64,000 nt of DNA from Aminobacter ciceronei (GCF_014138625.1 NZ_JACJHY010000002.1:186001-250000); one strand, 5' to 3'; counted from the first letter of the stretch, positions 1-8,332 are shown. Made by a program: numbers and translations. The notes: generated from the sequence alone by a model not told the origin.

Positions 1-1
1 G

Positions 2-1723
2 CCTTCCGGGCGCCTGAAGGAGCCGCTTGCCGCCGCGTTGAAGAAGACCGATTCAGGCGCGGCGCAGACCGCGCCGGCCAAACCGATGGCTGCCGCCTCG
101 CAGGCGGCCAAGGCGGAGGCAACAGCGGCAGCCGAAGAAGCTGATGTCATGAACGAGGCGGCGCCGGCCGTGCCGGCGCCGGCGCCGCTGGCCGACGCGG
201 CAGCGCAGATGAGCCGCATGTCCGCGCCGACGCTGACAACCGAGCTGCAGGGCGTGATCGCGCCCTCCGACATGCCGATGGCCCCGCCGGAAAACCGCGA
301 TCGCGTCGAGGATTTCAAGACCAATCCGGTGCGTTCGGCGCTTGAGGATCCGGTCTCGACCTTCTCCATCGATGTCGACACAGCCTCTTATTCCTTCGCT
401 CGCCGTTTGCTGAAGGAAGGGGTTCTGCCTCAGCCCGACACGGTACGGGTCGAGGAAATGATCAACTACTTCCCCTATGACTGGAAGGGGCCGGAGGCGA
501 TCGCCACGCCGTTCAACACCACCGTCAGCGTCATGCCGACGCCGTGGAACGAGCACAGCAAGCTGATGCACGTCGCGATCAAGGGCTATGACGTCAAGCC
601 GACCGAGCAGCCGAAGGCCAATCTGGTGTTCCTGATCGACGTGTCGGGCTCGATGGACGAGCCGGACAAGCTGCCGTTGCTGCGCTCGGCCTTCCGCCTC
701 CTGGTCAACAAGCTCAATGCCGACGACACGGTTTCGATCGTCACCTATGCCGGCAACGCGGGTACCGTGCTCGAACCGACCAAGGCGTCGGACCGGGAAA
801 AGATACTGTCGGCCATCGACACGCTGGCCCCTGGCGGCTCGACTGCCGGCGAAGCGGGCATTCGCGAAGCCTATCGGCTGGCGCAAAAATCCTTCGTCAA
901 GGACGGCATCAATCGTGTGATGCTGGCGACCGACGGCGACTTCAATGTCGGCCAGACCGATGACGACGAGCTCAAGCGGCTGATCGAGGACAAGCGCAAG
1001 TCGGGCGTGTTCCTGTCGGTGTTCGGCTTCGGCCGCGGCAATCTCAACGACCAGATGATGCAGACCATCGCCCAGAACGGCAACGGCACGGCGGCCTATA
1101 TCGACACGCTGGCCGAAGCCGAGAAGGTGCTGGTGCAGGATGCCTCCTCGACGCTGTTCCCGATTGCCAAGGACGTCAAGATACAGGTCGAGTTCAATCC
1201 GGCTGCCGTCGCCGAATATCGGCTCATCGGCTACGAGACCCGTGCGCTCAATCGCGAGGACTTCAACAACGATCGCGTCGATGCCGGCGAGATCGGCTCC
1301 GGCCATTCGGTGACGGCGATCTACGAGATCACGCCCAAGGGCAGCCCGTCGCTGGCGATGGACCCGTTGCGCTACGGCCAGGCTTCGACAGGCAATGGCG
1401 GCGTCGCCGATGCCGACGAGTATGCTTTCGTGAAGATCCGCTACAAGGCGCCTGATGGCGACGTGAGCAAGCTGATCACCACGCCGGTGACGAAGACGAA
1501 CGAAGTCGCGAGCTTCGACGGCGCCGGCACCGATCAGCGGTTCTCGGTGGCGGTTGCGGCCTTCGGCCAGAAACTGCGCGACGAGGACGCGACAGCCAGG
1601 TTCGGCTTTGACCGGATCGCCGAGATCGCCTCGGCGGCGCGCGGTGCCGATCCCTATGGCTATCGCGCCGAATTCCTGTCGCTGGTGCGGCTGGCATCGT
1701 CGCTCCAGGGCAACAAGCAGTAA
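2..1723 (+). CDS. VWA-domain protein, YfbK-like (5' end outside window)
   Basis: The frame is open from the left edge of the window, so the true start lies upstream; a TTG at 38 is only an internal codon. A low-complexity Ala/Pro-rich segment is followed by a conserved region (FSIDVDTASYSFARR) typical of the N-terminal domain of YfbK-type proteins. A von Willebrand A domain follows, with the MIDAS motif DVSGSM at nt 638-655 and the second metal-site Asp in LATDGDFN near nt 930. The C-terminal 150 residues match the DUF3520-type extension of the family. Such proteins are usually cell-envelope, metal-dependent adhesion or scaffold proteins of unknown substrate. A tandem hairpin follows about 30 bases downstream. 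Confidence 0.85.
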   Translation, partial: PSGRLKEPLAAALKKTDSGAAQTAPAKPMAAASQAAKAEATAAAEEADVMNEAAPAVPAPAPLADAAAQMSRMSAPTLTTELQGVIAPSDMPMAPPENRDRVEDFKTNPVRSALEDPVSTFSIDVDTASYSFARRLLKEGVLPQPDTVRVEEMINYFPYDWKGPEAIATPFNTTVSVMPTPWNEHSKLMHVAIKGYDVKPTEQPKANLVFLIDVSGSMDEPDKLPLLRSAFRLLVNKLNADDTVSIVTYAGNAGTVLEPTKASDREKILSAIDTLAPGGSTAGEAGIREAYRLAQKSFVKDGINRVMLATDGDFNVGQTDDDELKRLIEDKRKSGVFLSVFGFGRGNLNDQMMQTIAQNGNGTAAYIDTLAEAEKVLVQDASSTLFPIAKDVKIQVEFNPAAVAEYRLIGYETRALNREDFNNDRVDAGEIGSGHSVTAIYEITPKGSPSLAMDPLRYGQASTGNGGVADADEYAFVKIRYKAPDGDVSKLITTPVTKTNEVASFDGAGTDQRFSVAVAAFGQKLRDEDATARFGFDRIAEIASAARGADPYGYRAEFLSLVRLASSLQGNKQ

Positions 1724-1752
1724 GGCAACAGGCAAGGGCAGGTGGGCCGGCC

Positions 1753-1840
1753 GGCGGAAAGGGGGCTTTCCGCCGGCCATTCTTTTGTGATCTCCGGCGG
1801 CGGAAAGGGGGCTTTCCGCCGGCCGTTCTTTTGTGATCTC
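1753..1840. repeat. Tandem duplicated terminator-like hairpin
   Basis: Two 42-base copies, at 1753-1794 and 1799-1840, differ at a single base. Each starts with the self-complementary stem GGCGGAAAG/CTTTCCGCC around a GGGG loop, followed by a T-rich stretch (TTCTTTTGTG). The position just after the VWA gene fits a Rho-independent terminator that has been duplicated. The 46-base spacing and near identity point to recent duplication. Confidence 0.7.
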
Positions 1841-1887
1841 TAGGCGTCCACCCGAAAATCGCTGGGGTGGTGTTTCGGAGACTGGTG

Positions 1888-2334
1888 ATGGCCGACCGGC
1901 AACTGGACGAATGGGATATTGCGCATGGCGGGCTGCGCTCACTGTCGTCGCGCGAGATCAAGGTTTTCTGGGACGGTTATCTCGCCCGCCGCAACGATCC
2001 CAGGATACGCCATGGCAGCCTCTATTCGCGCTGGCGGCATATCGCCGACGATCTGGTGGTTTCGCTCTATTTGACCAATCGCAGCGTCGGGCTGTTCGTC
2101 AGGGGCCAACGCGGCGAGGGTTATGCCACAACCGCGAACCGGCTGATTGCCTTCGAGCCCGCATTGGGCAAGGCGCTTGGCGTCAGCCTGCGCGGCGAGT
2201 ACGCGCTGTGCTACCTGTCCAACCATCCGGTCGCGATGACAGATCCGGCCAACTGGCCGCGGGCTTACGCGTGGCTGGAACGGCAGGAAAAGCACTTCAG
2301 TCATGTTCTGAGCGACATGGTTGTCGGCGCCTAG
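1888..2334 (+). CDS. Conserved hypothetical protein
   Basis: Encodes 148 residues from ATG 1888, chosen because GGAG lies 8 bases upstream; an in-frame start at 1867 would add seven residues without a better ribosome site. The protein is soluble, rich in Arg and Trp, with no signal peptide or membrane segment. A stretch reading SVGLFVRGQRGEGY near residue 70 looks like a conserved core, but I cannot assign a family or a function. It stands alone between the VWA gene and the PadR regulator. Confidence 0.55.
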   Translation: MADRQLDEWDIAHGGLRSLSSREIKVFWDGYLARRNDPRIRHGSLYSRWRHIADDLVVSLYLTNRSVGLFVRGQRGEGYATTANRLIAFEPALGKALGVSLRGEYALCYLSNHPVAMTDPANWPRAYAWLERQEKHFSHVLSDMVVGA

Positions 2335-2512
2335 GTGCCGGACGGAGCGAAATTCCGTTACAACGGCGTGGCCCTGCGAGGACATCTCGATCCGGGCGTA
2401 AGCGGTTGAAAACAAGCTGAAATCGACTTTCATCGGACTGGGAGGGCGCTCCCTTCCGGGATGTTTCCGCACGCGTTCGCAGAGCGGCGCGAAAAATTCC
2501 CTACGTTCTATC

Positions 2513-2541
2513 TTGCAAAAGATATATCTTTGAATAGATAT
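2513..2541 (+). promoter_or_regulatory. padR promoter with inverted-repeat operator
   Basis: A sigma70-like promoter can be read as TTGCAA (2513-2518), a 16-base spacer and TAGATA (2535-2540). The inverted repeat ATATCT-N6-AGATAT (2524-2541) covers the -10 region, and the overlapping decamer AGATATATCT begins at 2520. PadR/YqjI proteins bind ATAT-rich palindromes and repress themselves, so this is a good candidate autoregulatory operator for the gene starting at 2578. Confidence 0.6.
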
Positions 2542-2577
2542 AGCGACATGAAACAAACATCCTGGAGAGGTACTCAC

Positions 2578-3168
2578 ATGTTCAACCACCCGAATTTCAA
2601 CGATCGTTGCCGTGGAGAATGGTCCATGTCGGGCCAGAATGAAGGCGGCAGGGGCGGCGGCCGGCATGGCCGCGGCGGTCCCTTCGGCCGTCATCGTGGC
2701 GGTCCCTTCGGCGGCCGCGGCCCGCGCATGTTCGATCCCGGCGCTCTGCGCCTGGTCGTGCTCGGCCTGATTGCCGAAGAGCCGCGCCACGGCTACGACA
2801 TCATCAAGGCGCTGGAGGCCAAGTTCCAGGGCGCCTACAGCCCGAGCCCGGGCGCGATCTATCCGATGCTGCAGATGCTGGAGGAGGCGGACCTCGTCGT
2901 CTCCGTCGCCAATGGCAACAAGAAGCTCTACTCGATCACCGAGGCGGGCCAGGCATATCTCGATGAAAACGCCGCCGAGCTCGCCAAGATCAATGGCCAG
3001 ATCGAGGAAAACTCGACGCAGGTCAGCGGTGTCGCCCTCGGCGACGAAGTCAAGGCGCTGAACTTCGCTGTGTTCAGCCGACTGCGCAGCGGTTCGCTGA
3101 CCGCCGTACAGGCTGAGAAGGCGCGCGAGATCCTGAAGAAGGCCCGTCGCGACCTCGAAGACCTTTGA
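2578..3168 (+). CDS. PadR-family regulator, YqjI-like
   Basis: Encodes 196 residues from ATG 2578, preceded by GGAGAGG. An upstream in-frame ATG at 2461 is rejected because it would place the promoter/operator inside the gene. Residues 20-50 are very rich in Gly, Arg and His, resembling the metal-responsive N-terminal tail of YqjI, though without its cysteines. The PadR winged helix follows (LRLVVLGLIAEEPRHGYDII, then SPSPGAIYPMLQMLEE), and a C-terminal helix likely dimerises. YqjI represses a ferric-reductase gene in response to nickel; here no reductase lies next door, so the target is unknown. A strong terminator follows. Confidence 0.85.
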   Translation: MFNHPNFNDRCRGEWSMSGQNEGGRGGGRHGRGGPFGRHRGGPFGGRGPRMFDPGALRLVVLGLIAEEPRHGYDIIKALEAKFQGAYSPSPGAIYPMLQMLEEADLVVSVANGNKKLYSITEAGQAYLDENAAELAKINGQIEENSTQVSGVALGDEVKALNFAVFSRLRSGSLTAVQAEKAREILKKARRDLEDL

Positions 3169-3192
3169 TTCCCCGAGGTCTTGTAACGTCTG

Positions 3193-3224
3193 AAGCTCCC
3201 GCCGCAAGGCGGGAGCTTTTTCTG
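3193..3224 (+). terminator. Rho-independent terminator of padR
   Basis: A stem of AGCTCCCGCC with GGCGGGAGCT around a GCAA tetraloop is followed directly by five T residues. It lies about 25 bases after the padR stop codon. Confidence 0.85.
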
Positions 3225-3356
3225 TGTGAAACCTAGGAAAAGGCCAGATTTGCGGGCCGTTTCCGACAATTTGAATCAAAAGCCAATTCGCCCCGGAACC
3301 CGATCGCAACGATCCCCGGCTAATACAGCTGCGGGTGTACAAGGGGTGGTTTGAGA

Positions 3357-3761
3357 ATGCTGGTTGGACGTGTGATGGCGGGTGCGGTATCAATTGCTCG
3401 CACCGCCGATGCCTTGGCGATGCCAACCCGGCCGGAGGCTGCCAACCGCAATAGCGACGCCGTGGCAGATGCTGCCGCACAGGCGCCGGCGCCTGCCACC
3501 AGCAGCCACATCTATGTGCCCGCCAAGCCTGTCCAGCAGGCGGTGCCGGTCTCAACCCCGAGTTCCTCGCGTTCCCGCGTGAGCGATGTCGATGACGCCC
3601 ATCGCACGGCATGGTCGGCGCTCAACAATGAGCGCTTCCGGCTGGCGATGGAGAAACTGGGCGATGTGCGCACATCGGACGCCGTGATGATGATGCGCCC
3701 GGTCGAAGGCGCGGGCACCGACATCAAGTCGGCACTCGCGCGATACGAAGAAAACAGCTGA
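3357..3761 (+). CDS. Hypothetical protein
   Basis: Encodes 134 residues from ATG 3357; a TTG six bases upstream is possible. The N-terminus is mildly hydrophobic, followed by an Ala/Pro-rich linker and a C-terminal part with no recognised fold. It converges on the homocysteine methyltransferase gene with a 12-base gap. I do not recognise a family. The reading frame has no competitor on either strand with better codon use, but coding status is only moderately supported. Confidence 0.5.
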   Translation: MLVGRVMAGAVSIARTADALAMPTRPEAANRNSDAVADAAAQAPAPATSSHIYVPAKPVQQAVPVSTPSSSRSRVSDVDDAHRTAWSALNNERFRLAMEKLGDVRTSDAVMMMRPVEGAGTDIKSALARYEENS

Positions 3762-3773
3762 TCAGAAGAAGCC

Positions 3774-4790
3774 TCAGCTGCGGCGACGGCGTTCGCGGCG
3801 GCCTTCGCTGGTTTCCGTGGTGTTCGGCGCCGCCAGCTTGTTGCGCATCGGGCCGATGCGCTCGACGATTGCCTCGACGGTCGGACGAACGTCCTTCTTG
3901 TGGGCGTCGAGCGCCTTGCGCATGGCGGCCAGATGCTCGAACGAGGTGCCGCAGCAGCCGCCGATGATCCTGGCGCCGCCATCGACAGCGAGGCGGACAT
4001 AGTCCGACATCAGTTCCGGCGTGCCCGAATAGTGAATCTCGGTGCCGCGGAATTCCGGGATGCCGCAATTGCCCTTGATGATGATCGTTGCATCCGGTTT
4101 GGCGTCGCTCATGTCGAGCAGCGAAGCCAGGATATCGGACGCACCGACACCGCAATTGGCGCCAACGCCAAGCGGCGTCTGGGCAAGGCCGTCAACGACA
4201 CCGTGGATGTCCTTGGGCAGCAGGCCCATCATGGTGCGGCCGGCGGTGTCGAACGAGCCGGTGTAGGTGTAGGGCAGGCCGACGCGAATGGCAGCTTCCG
4301 CCGCCGCACGGATTTCGTCCGGCGCGGACATCGTTTCAATCCATGCGACTTCGGCGCCGCCGGCCTTGAGGCCTTCGATCTGTTCGGCGAATGCATCGAC
4401 CGCCTCGTCATAGGTCATGGCACCAAGCGGAACCAGAAGCTCGCCCGTCGGGCCGACGGAGCCGGCGACGATAACTTTGCGGCCGGCCTTGTCGGCAACG
4501 CCACGGGCGATTTCGGCAGCGCGCTTGTTGAGCTCGTGCACGCGATCCTGGGCGTGATGCAGCTTGAGCCGGTGACGGGTGCCGCCAAACGAATTGGTAA
4601 GGATGATGTCGGCGCCGGCCTCGACGAATTTCCGGTGCAGCGTCGAAATCTTCTCGGGCGCGCTTTCATTCCACAGCTCGGGTGCTTCGCCGGCCTCGAG
4701 GCCCATGGCAAACAGGTTTGTGCCGGTTGCGCCATCGGCGAGCAGCACGCCCTTTTCGGCCAGCAGGGCATCGATCGGATTGGTCGTCAT
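3774..4790 (-). CDS. bmt: Betaine/homocysteine S-methyltransferase
   Basis: Encodes about 338 residues of the homocysteine S-methyltransferase (pfam02574) barrel, transferring a methyl group from betaine or a related donor to homocysteine to make methionine. The N-terminal LLADGATGTNL motif, the GANCG motif and the zinc-ligand motif GGCCGT near the C-terminus are all present, so the three zinc cysteines appear intact. The C-terminal tail is Arg-rich. ATG 4790 is chosen by similarity to homologues; ATG 4805 is possible. A SahR-like palindrome 37 bases upstream suggests control by S-adenosylhomocysteine. Before prophage insertion it lay about 6 kb from the betaine cluster. Confidence 0.85.
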   Translation of the reverse strand: MTTNPIDALLAEKGVLLADGATGTNLFAMGLEAGEAPELWNESAPEKISTLHRKFVEAGADIILTNSFGGTRHRLKLHHAQDRVHELNKRAAEIARGVADKAGRKVIVAGSVGPTGELLVPLGAMTYDEAVDAFAEQIEGLKAGGAEVAWIETMSAPDEIRAAAEAAIRVGLPYTYTGSFDTAGRTMMGLLPKDIHGVVDGLAQTPLGVGANCGVGASDILASLLDMSDAKPDATIIIKGNCGIPEFRGTEIHYSGTPELMSDYVRLAVDGGARIIGGCCGTSFEHLAAMRKALDAHKKDVRPTVEAIVERIGPMRNKLAAPNTTETSEGRRERRRRS

Positions 4791-4826
4791 CGCAGCGACT
4801 TTCATATCAGGAGATTAGATAAGGAT

Positions 4827-4842
4827 ATAAAGAAGTCTTTAT
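4827..4842 (-). promoter_or_regulatory. SahR-like operator upstream of bmt
   Basis: The palindrome ATAAAGA-N2-TCTTTAT fits the site recalled for SahR, an ArsR-family S-adenosylhomocysteine sensor that controls methionine-cycle genes in proteobacteria. It lies in the short gap between the bmt start and the end of the next gene, where only the bmt promoter is expected. No sahR gene is in the window. Confidence 0.6.
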
Positions 4843-4848
4843 GTCCAG

Positions 4849-5469
4849 TCAACGCGTTTGCTTGGCCGACCATGCTGCCGGCGTCACCTCGACCGCGATC
4901 TCGGTGCAGACGCCGCCATTGGTCGGATAATGATCGACCGAGCAGGCGGTGACGACGAGCAGCAGGTCGCATTCGGCGCGCAAAGCGACGTAGCCGCCGG
5001 GCGGATTGATCGAGGCGAAGACGTCGATGCTGCCATCGGGCTGCGGCAGCGAGTTCTGGAACAGGTCGACCGGGTCTGGCGTGAAGGGCAAGGCGAGCCC
5101 TTCCGAGGCAAGGGCCTTGTGCAGATTGTCCTGGCAACTGGGATGCTCGTCGAAGCCGGCGCGGACATAAAGCGCGTGGTTGCAGGCGGGGTAGAGCATG
5201 TCGTGCGGGCCGGGCGAGGCGTCTTCGACCAAGGTCAGCAATTTGTTTCCCGTCGTGCCGTAGAAATGTTCGCCTGTCTTGGGAAACAGCCGCTCGCCGA
5301 TATCGCGGGTGTTGGAAGTGCTCAGCCAGTCCTTCATATCAGGCGTGAACGCCCAGAGGTCGGCGACCTGCTGGCCCTTGATGTCGATGATGCGGACCAG
5401 GTCACCGCTGGAGACGCGGATGGAACGGCCCGACTGGGCAGGTATGACGACACGCTTCTGATCTGGCAT
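4849..5469 (-). CDS. DUF1989 (urea carboxylase-associated) family protein
   Basis: Encodes 206 residues from ATG 5469, which has GAGGAAACCC before it; the longer frame to 5544 has no ribosome site. The motifs SGDLVRIIDIKGQQVADLW and the CSVDHYPTNGG end identify the DUF1989 family, whose members accompany urea carboxylase or aminomethyltransferases and are thought to be involved in urea, guanidine or glycine-type amine metabolism. It is downstream of the XRE gene on the same strand (65-base gap) and upstream of bmt, so it may belong to the same one-carbon setting. Confidence 0.8.
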   Translation of the reverse strand: MPDQKRVVIPAQSGRSIRVSSGDLVRIIDIKGQQVADLWAFTPDMKDWLSTSNTRDIGERLFPKTGEHFYGTTGNKLLTLVEDASPGPHDMLYPACNHALYVRAGFDEHPSCQDNLHKALASEGLALPFTPDPVDLFQNSLPQPDGSIDVFASINPPGGYVALRAECDLLLVVTACSVDHYPTNGGVCTEIAVEVTPAAWSAKQTR

Positions 5470-5534
5470 GGGTTTCCTCGGGGATCGCGGCGCACGCTGC
5501 CGTATCGCGGCGGCAAATTCAACCAGAGCGCCAG

Positions 5535-6392
5535 TCAGCCCCAACTGGCCGGGAACGAAGCCACAGCCAGCCGTCGCGCGAAGGCCGCGGTCTCGTGGGC
5601 GTTGATGTCGGCGGCGCGGATCAGATTGTCGAAATGGCGGGTCAGCGTCCTGATCGGGTCGGTGGCATAGAGCACAAGGTACATGTCGCCGACATAGATC
5701 GCCGCGCGGGAATGGCCGAAGATCGTGTAGGGCACGGAATAGCGCATGCGGCCGTCATACAGGAACAGCCGGAATGTCGGGTAGAGATCGTCGAGCAAGT
5801 CAGCCATGTGGCGCAGCTGCTGCTTGCGGTCCTTGTCTGGAAAACCCGACCAGACGCCCAGGCCGCGCGCGAAAATCTCGAGCGTGTGACGCGGCATGCA
5901 GACTTCCATGTCGGTCTCGGGCCGGCGGTTGTAGTCGATGCGATACTGCGTCTCGCCGGCCTGGCTCTCGCGGCTCTTGTTGGAGATGCCGGCCTCGTAG
6001 TCGATGAGTGCTTCGGTGCGCAGCAGGTCAGGAATGCCCGCGGGCACATAGCGGATCTTGGTGCCGGCGGCCTCGGCATGCCATTTCGCGATCAGCGTGC
6101 GTTCGAAACCGCCCGATGCCTCCTCGATCTCGAGGCTTTCGCGGATTTCGCCTGTAACCCCTTCGTCCTGGCTGAGGCCAAGCAGCCAGTCGAGCGAAAC
6201 CTTGTGAGCGGATGCGATTGTCAGCAGGGTTTCGGCGCGAGGGAGCCTTATCGTTGCCCCCGAAAGCAACTGCGACAGCGCCGAGCGGTCGATGCCGACC
6301 GATGTGGCAAAGGCCGACTGATTGAGGCCGGAGCGTTGGACCAACGCCTTGAGACGCTCGCGGAAAACTTCGGATAGATCGCGTTTGTCCAT
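5535..6392 (-). CDS. XRE-family transcriptional regulator
   Basis: Encodes 285 residues from ATG 6392. The first 70 residues form a helix-turn-helix of the Cro/C1 type (SGLNQSAFATSVGIDRSALS). The remaining 200 residues form a sensor-like domain with no recognised ligand motif. It is transcribed away from the desaturase and toward the DUF1989 gene, and the divergent intergenic region holds two nested palindromes that may be its operator. Local regulation of the amine genes downstream is the simplest inference. Confidence 0.75.
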   Translation of the reverse strand: MDKRDLSEVFRERLKALVQRSGLNQSAFATSVGIDRSALSQLLSGATIRLPRAETLLTIASAHKVSLDWLLGLSQDEGVTGEIRESLEIEEASGGFERTLIAKWHAEAAGTKIRYVPAGIPDLLRTEALIDYEAGISNKSRESQAGETQYRIDYNRRPETDMEVCMPRHTLEIFARGLGVWSGFPDKDRKQQLRHMADLLDDLYPTFRLFLYDGRMRYSVPYTIFGHSRAAIYVGDMYLVLYATDPIRTLTRHFDNLIRAADINAHETAAFARRLAVASFPASWG

Positions 6393-6465
6393 GGCCTGCC
6401 CAAAGGTGGAATGGTTTTGCGGAACGCAGGCAAGGCGCCCGCGGGAAATAGATTCATCTTCCAGC

Positions 6466-6514
6466 TTGTTTACTAAGTGTAACACTTGCGGCTTAAGCAG
6501 CGCAATGTAAACAA
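6466..6514. promoter_or_regulatory. Nested palindromes in the XRE/desaturase divergent promoter region
   Basis: AAGTGT-A-ACACTT (6475-6487) sits inside a wider inverted repeat TTGTTTAC (6466-6473) / GTAAACAA (6507-6514). This is the only such structure between the divergent genes and is a candidate operator for the adjacent XRE protein. The rest of the 219-base gap shows nothing else clear. Confidence 0.45.
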
Positions 6515-6611
6515 TCTGTGCGCATTGTCTCGTTGCAGAAACGCAAGGCTACTGACAGCATTATGTCAGGAATCATCGAGTTCCAGGCATCCAAGGACAG
6601 CAGGCAGCAGC

Positions 6612-7622
6612 ATGGCTAACAGGGGAAACAAACGCGGCACGACCACCAGGGTCGAATGGCCGACGGTGTTTCTGATCGCCGCCTGCTACGGTGCCTGGCT
6701 TTTGGTGGGACTGCTGGTGTGGCCCAGCTATCCGGTTGCTGCGCTGGTGCTGATGGTGCTGACGGTGGCGTTGCAATCGTCGCTGGTGCATGAGGTGCTG
6801 CACGGCCACCCAACCCGCAACGCGCGCATCAACGAAGCGCTGGTTTCTCTGCCCATCGGTCTGCTTTGGCCCTACCGTCGTTTCAAAACCATTCACCTGC
6901 GCCACCACGCCGACGAGAAGCTGACCGACCCGTTCGACGATCCCGAGAGCTACTACCGCTCACTTTGGCAGCATGACGACCTGCCTGAGGCGATGAAGCT
7001 GGTGCTCAGGATCAACAACACCATGGCCGGTCGTTTCGTGCTCGGGCCGTTGCTGTCCTGCATCGGCTTTGTCATCGACGACGCCAAGGCGATCGCCGGC
7101 GGCGACAAGGCAGTCCGCACTGCCTGGCTGCTGCACGCGGCGGGGCTGGTCATCGTCCTGCCGGTCATCCAGTTCGGCTTCGGCCTGCCGCTCTGGCTCT
7201 ATGTTCTGGTGCCGGTCTGGCTCGGCCATTCGTTGATCTCGATCCGCACCTTTGCCGAGCATCAATGGTCGGAGCATCCGGAAGGGCGCACCGTCATCGT
7301 CGAACGCTCGCCGCTTTCGATCCTGTTCCTCAACAACAACCTGCATTTCGTGCACCACAAGAGCCCGACCGTCGCCTGGTACAAGCTGCCGGAACTGTTC
7401 CGCGCGCGCCGCGAAGAGTGGCTCCGGATGAACAAGGGCTATGCCTATCCGAACTATCTCGCGCTGGTCAAAGCCTATGCCTTCCGCGCCAAGGAACCGG
7501 TGTGCCACCCGGCGCTGCGCCGCGCGCCCGAGCCGGGCAGGGCGTTCGTGCCGCGCGTCAGGGCGCGCAACGTCAATGGGCTGGGCACAGCACCTGTGCC
7601 TGCTGAGCCGCCGAAGGAATGA
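6612..7622 (+). CDS. Membrane fatty acid desaturase
   Basis: Encodes 336 residues from ATG 6612; the frame extends upstream but lacks conserved sequence there. The three histidine boxes of the diiron desaturase superfamily are present: HEVLHGH (60-66), HLRHH (95-99) and HFVHH (245-249). Hydrophobic segments surround them, as expected for an integral inner-membrane enzyme that oxidises an acyl or related chain. The region around residues 120-240 carries additional membrane segments. The substrate cannot be told from sequence; it could also be a hydroxylase or carotenoid-type oxygenase. It was originally the gene just upstream of the PhnD-like gene in which the prophage inserted. Confidence 0.8.
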   Translation: MANRGNKRGTTTRVEWPTVFLIAACYGAWLLVGLLVWPSYPVAALVLMVLTVALQSSLVHEVLHGHPTRNARINEALVSLPIGLLWPYRRFKTIHLRHHADEKLTDPFDDPESYYRSLWQHDDLPEAMKLVLRINNTMAGRFVLGPLLSCIGFVIDDAKAIAGGDKAVRTAWLLHAAGLVIVLPVIQFGFGLPLWLYVLVPVWLGHSLISIRTFAEHQWSEHPEGRTVIVERSPLSILFLNNNLHFVHHKSPTVAWYKLPELFRARREEWLRMNKGYAYPNYLALVKAYAFRAKEPVCHPALRRAPEPGRAFVPRVRARNVNGLGTAPVPAEPPKE

Positions 7623-7669
7623 TCCTTTCAGACCTTGCCAATTCCCGCGCTCTAGCCTGAAATGTTGCA

Positions 7670-7750
7670 ATGAGCGACTTCATCGCCGCACTGCCCATGT
7701 ATGATGGGACGGAAGTGCATGAAGCGCATGGTGTTGCGGGCGTCTTGTAA
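7670..7750 (+). pseudogene. Severed 5' end of the PhnD-like host gene, fused to phage DNA
   Basis: The original ATG of the host gene is probably at 7670, giving MSDFIAALPMYD, identical after three residues to the right-hand copy. After the 26-bp att core the frame runs into phage sequence (GTEVHEAHGVAGVL) and stops at 7750, leaving a 26-residue peptide. The remainder of the gene is 46.6 kb away at 54309-55139, where the phage supplies a new start. Confidence 0.7.
7679..7704 (+). repeat. attL: attL core (26-bp direct repeat)
   Basis: These 26 bases are identical to 54336-54361 and start with TTCATCGCCGCACTGCCC. They mark the left prophage boundary, within codons 4-12 of the interrupted PhnD-like gene. 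The flanking bases differ on both sides (C and T here, G and C at the right copy). Confidence 0.9.
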
Positions 7751-7760
7751 CACTGGTGTA

Positions 7761-8078
7761 CTACTCGGATTTAAGGAGGTCGGCGCTCGGGATCGTCATT
7801 GTTATCGGCCGCAGCATGATCTCAAGCCGCAGCCGTTCCATCGCCACGATCTCCTGAGCCGTCCAACCATCCTCGCCGCGAGGCGGTAAGCCAAGCTCCA
7901 TGCGGTTAAAGTCGCTCAGAACTTCGATGCCGGCATCAGCCAAGAGTTCTCTGAGTAAGCCGCAAAACTCCCGCTTGTCATCGACGAGATGCCCGACTTT
8001 ATCCATAATCGCTGCCACGAGCACGTCAGCTCGCCGCCTGCGGAAATTGATGCGGTCCATTGCTTCAGTGGCTTTCAT
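7761..8078 (-). CDS. Phage hypothetical protein
   Basis: Encodes 105 residues, predominantly helical and charged. It is the last gene of the leftward accessory operon, overlapping the PrtN-like gene by 4 bases (ATGA). I do not recognise a family; the terminal position beside attL is typical of lysogenic or accessory genes. Confidence 0.6.
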   Translation of the reverse strand: MKATEAMDRINFRRRRADVLVAAIMDKVGHLVDDKREFCGLLRELLADAGIEVLSDFNRMELGLPPRGEDGWTAQEIVAMERLRLEIMLRPITMTIPSADLLKSE

Positions 8079-8332
8079 CCGTGTATCTTCCTGATTTCCT
8101 CGACGGCCTCAGCGTGGCGATCGTCGATCCATTTTGCAAGGTCGCTGAGCATAATGCCCCGCGCGGCCTTCTGCCCCTCGTCGATCCTGATTACGGGAAG
8201 TTTGATCTCGCCGGCCAGCGACTTGCGCATGAACGTCGTCGGCGTCAGGTGCTGGAAGTAGTCCTTGCAGACGGTTTCGAGCGGGATAACGGCTCGCTCG
8301 TACTGGGCCATGAGGATGAAGGCGGTGTTCAT
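8075..8332 (-). CDS. PrtN-like (pyocin activator family) protein
   Basis: Encodes 85 residues. The opening NTAFILMAQYERAVIPLETV and the following KDYFQHLTPTTFMRK match the pattern of pyocin activator PrtN, a small DNA-binding protein that turns on pyocin genes in Pseudomonas after DNA damage. Members of this family are common in alphaproteobacterial prophages, where their role is not established. It overlaps its neighbours by four bases on both sides, so it is translationally coupled. It could act as an activator of phage genes or simply as an excisionase-like DNA-binding protein, given the helix-turn-helix-like fold. Confidence 0.75.
   Translation of the reverse strand: MNTAFILMAQYERAVIPLETVCKDYFQHLTPTTFMRKSLAGEIKLPVIRIDEGQKAARGIMLSDLAKWIDDRHAEAVEEIRKIHG

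Noticed and set aside
53-1942. Long leftward open frame (629 codons) opposite the VWA gene
   Set aside because: It mirrors the codon pattern of the real gene in GC-rich DNA, has no recognisable domain and lacks a ribosome site. Similar shadows opposite 1939-3612, 21354-23057, 34266-36383 and 49922-51433 were rejected for the same reason.
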